From a bacterium (lineage in GTDB: Bacteria > Blakebacterota > Blakebacteria > Blakebacterales > Blakebacteraceae), in assembly GCA_025774205.1 (NCBI GenBank), contig JALGWK010000240.1, forward strand, positions 1 through 6,042: a stretch of DNA of 6,042 nt. The letters are read 5' to 3'. The notes under the pieces were generated by a model that was not told the origin of the DNA, searched no databases, and saw only the letters and a list, made by a program, of their open reading frames with translations. Below, piece by piece: positions 5,967 through 6,042 of this stretch (positions within the stretch are counted from its first letter, which is position 1; every line of letters begins with the position of its first letter). The position numbers were made by a program, and so were the translations under genes.

Positions 5967-6042
5967 AGTGTTTCGGAGGCTCTTTGGTCACATCCTCGGT
6001 CGATCCCGATGGTTGTCTACCGACGATTTCCGGCCTCATCGG
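5965..6042 (-). CDS. Short reading frame open to the right edge
   Basis: A minus-strand frame runs from the window edge to a TGA at 5967-5965, with an ATG at 6039-6037 (start MRPEIVGRQPSG, end DVTKEPPKH, 24 codons). It is polar, rich in Pro, Lys and Glu, and resembles no domain. It is either the C-terminal tail of an upstream gene ending where the GPP34 region begins, or the true N-terminal extension of the GPP34 protein displaced by one base. A one-base shift near 5967 would fuse it directly to the conserved GPP34 segment. The true start lies outside the view or is unsupported. Confidence 0.3.
   Translation of the reverse strand, partial: PMRPEIVGRQPSGSTEDVTKEPPKH

Overview
This is a GC-rich bacterial window of about 6 kb (roughly 60 % G+C by eye) with short intergenic gaps. 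The genes suggest an environmental, glycan-degrading bacterium. The large mannosidase has the domain plan common in Bacteroidota and related lineages, but nothing here fixes the phylum. I see no rRNA, tRNA, CRISPR array, transposase or integrase.

Layout. Positions 1-60 hold the first 20 codons of a minus-strand gene leaving the left edge; they read as a classical secretion signal. A 216-base divergent intergenic region follows, with a 9-bp perfect inverted repeat and an 8-bp direct repeat. On the plus strand lie a complete 972-residue GH92 alpha-mannosidase (277-3195) and, 6 bases after its stop, a small class I SAM-dependent methyltransferase (3202-3742). The methyltransferase is broken: its reading frame changes in the middle, and about ten residues seem to be missing at the junction. 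Its 3' end is followed by an imperfect 32-bp tandem repeat that encodes the same C-terminal residues and a stop a second time. From the right come a complete histidine ammonia-lyase family gene (5336-3816, minus) and, 41 bases upstream of it, a bacterial GPP34/GOLPH3-family gene (5905-5378, minus). The N-terminal conserved segment of the GPP34 gene lies in another frame at 5966-5907. A further minus-strand frame is open to the right edge.

How they fit. The GH92 enzyme would trim alpha-linked mannose from glycans, probably with the divergent secreted protein as a functional neighbour (inference). The methyltransferase is translationally linked to it but has no obvious role in mannose metabolism. 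The GPP34 and ammonia-lyase genes are probably co-transcribed; there is no other histidine-utilisation gene in view. The two long genes are intact, while both small genes carry frame-breaking internal losses. That is the main anomaly of the window and could reflect real gene decay or a sequence/assembly artefact. I found no convincing evidence of a new multi-gene system.
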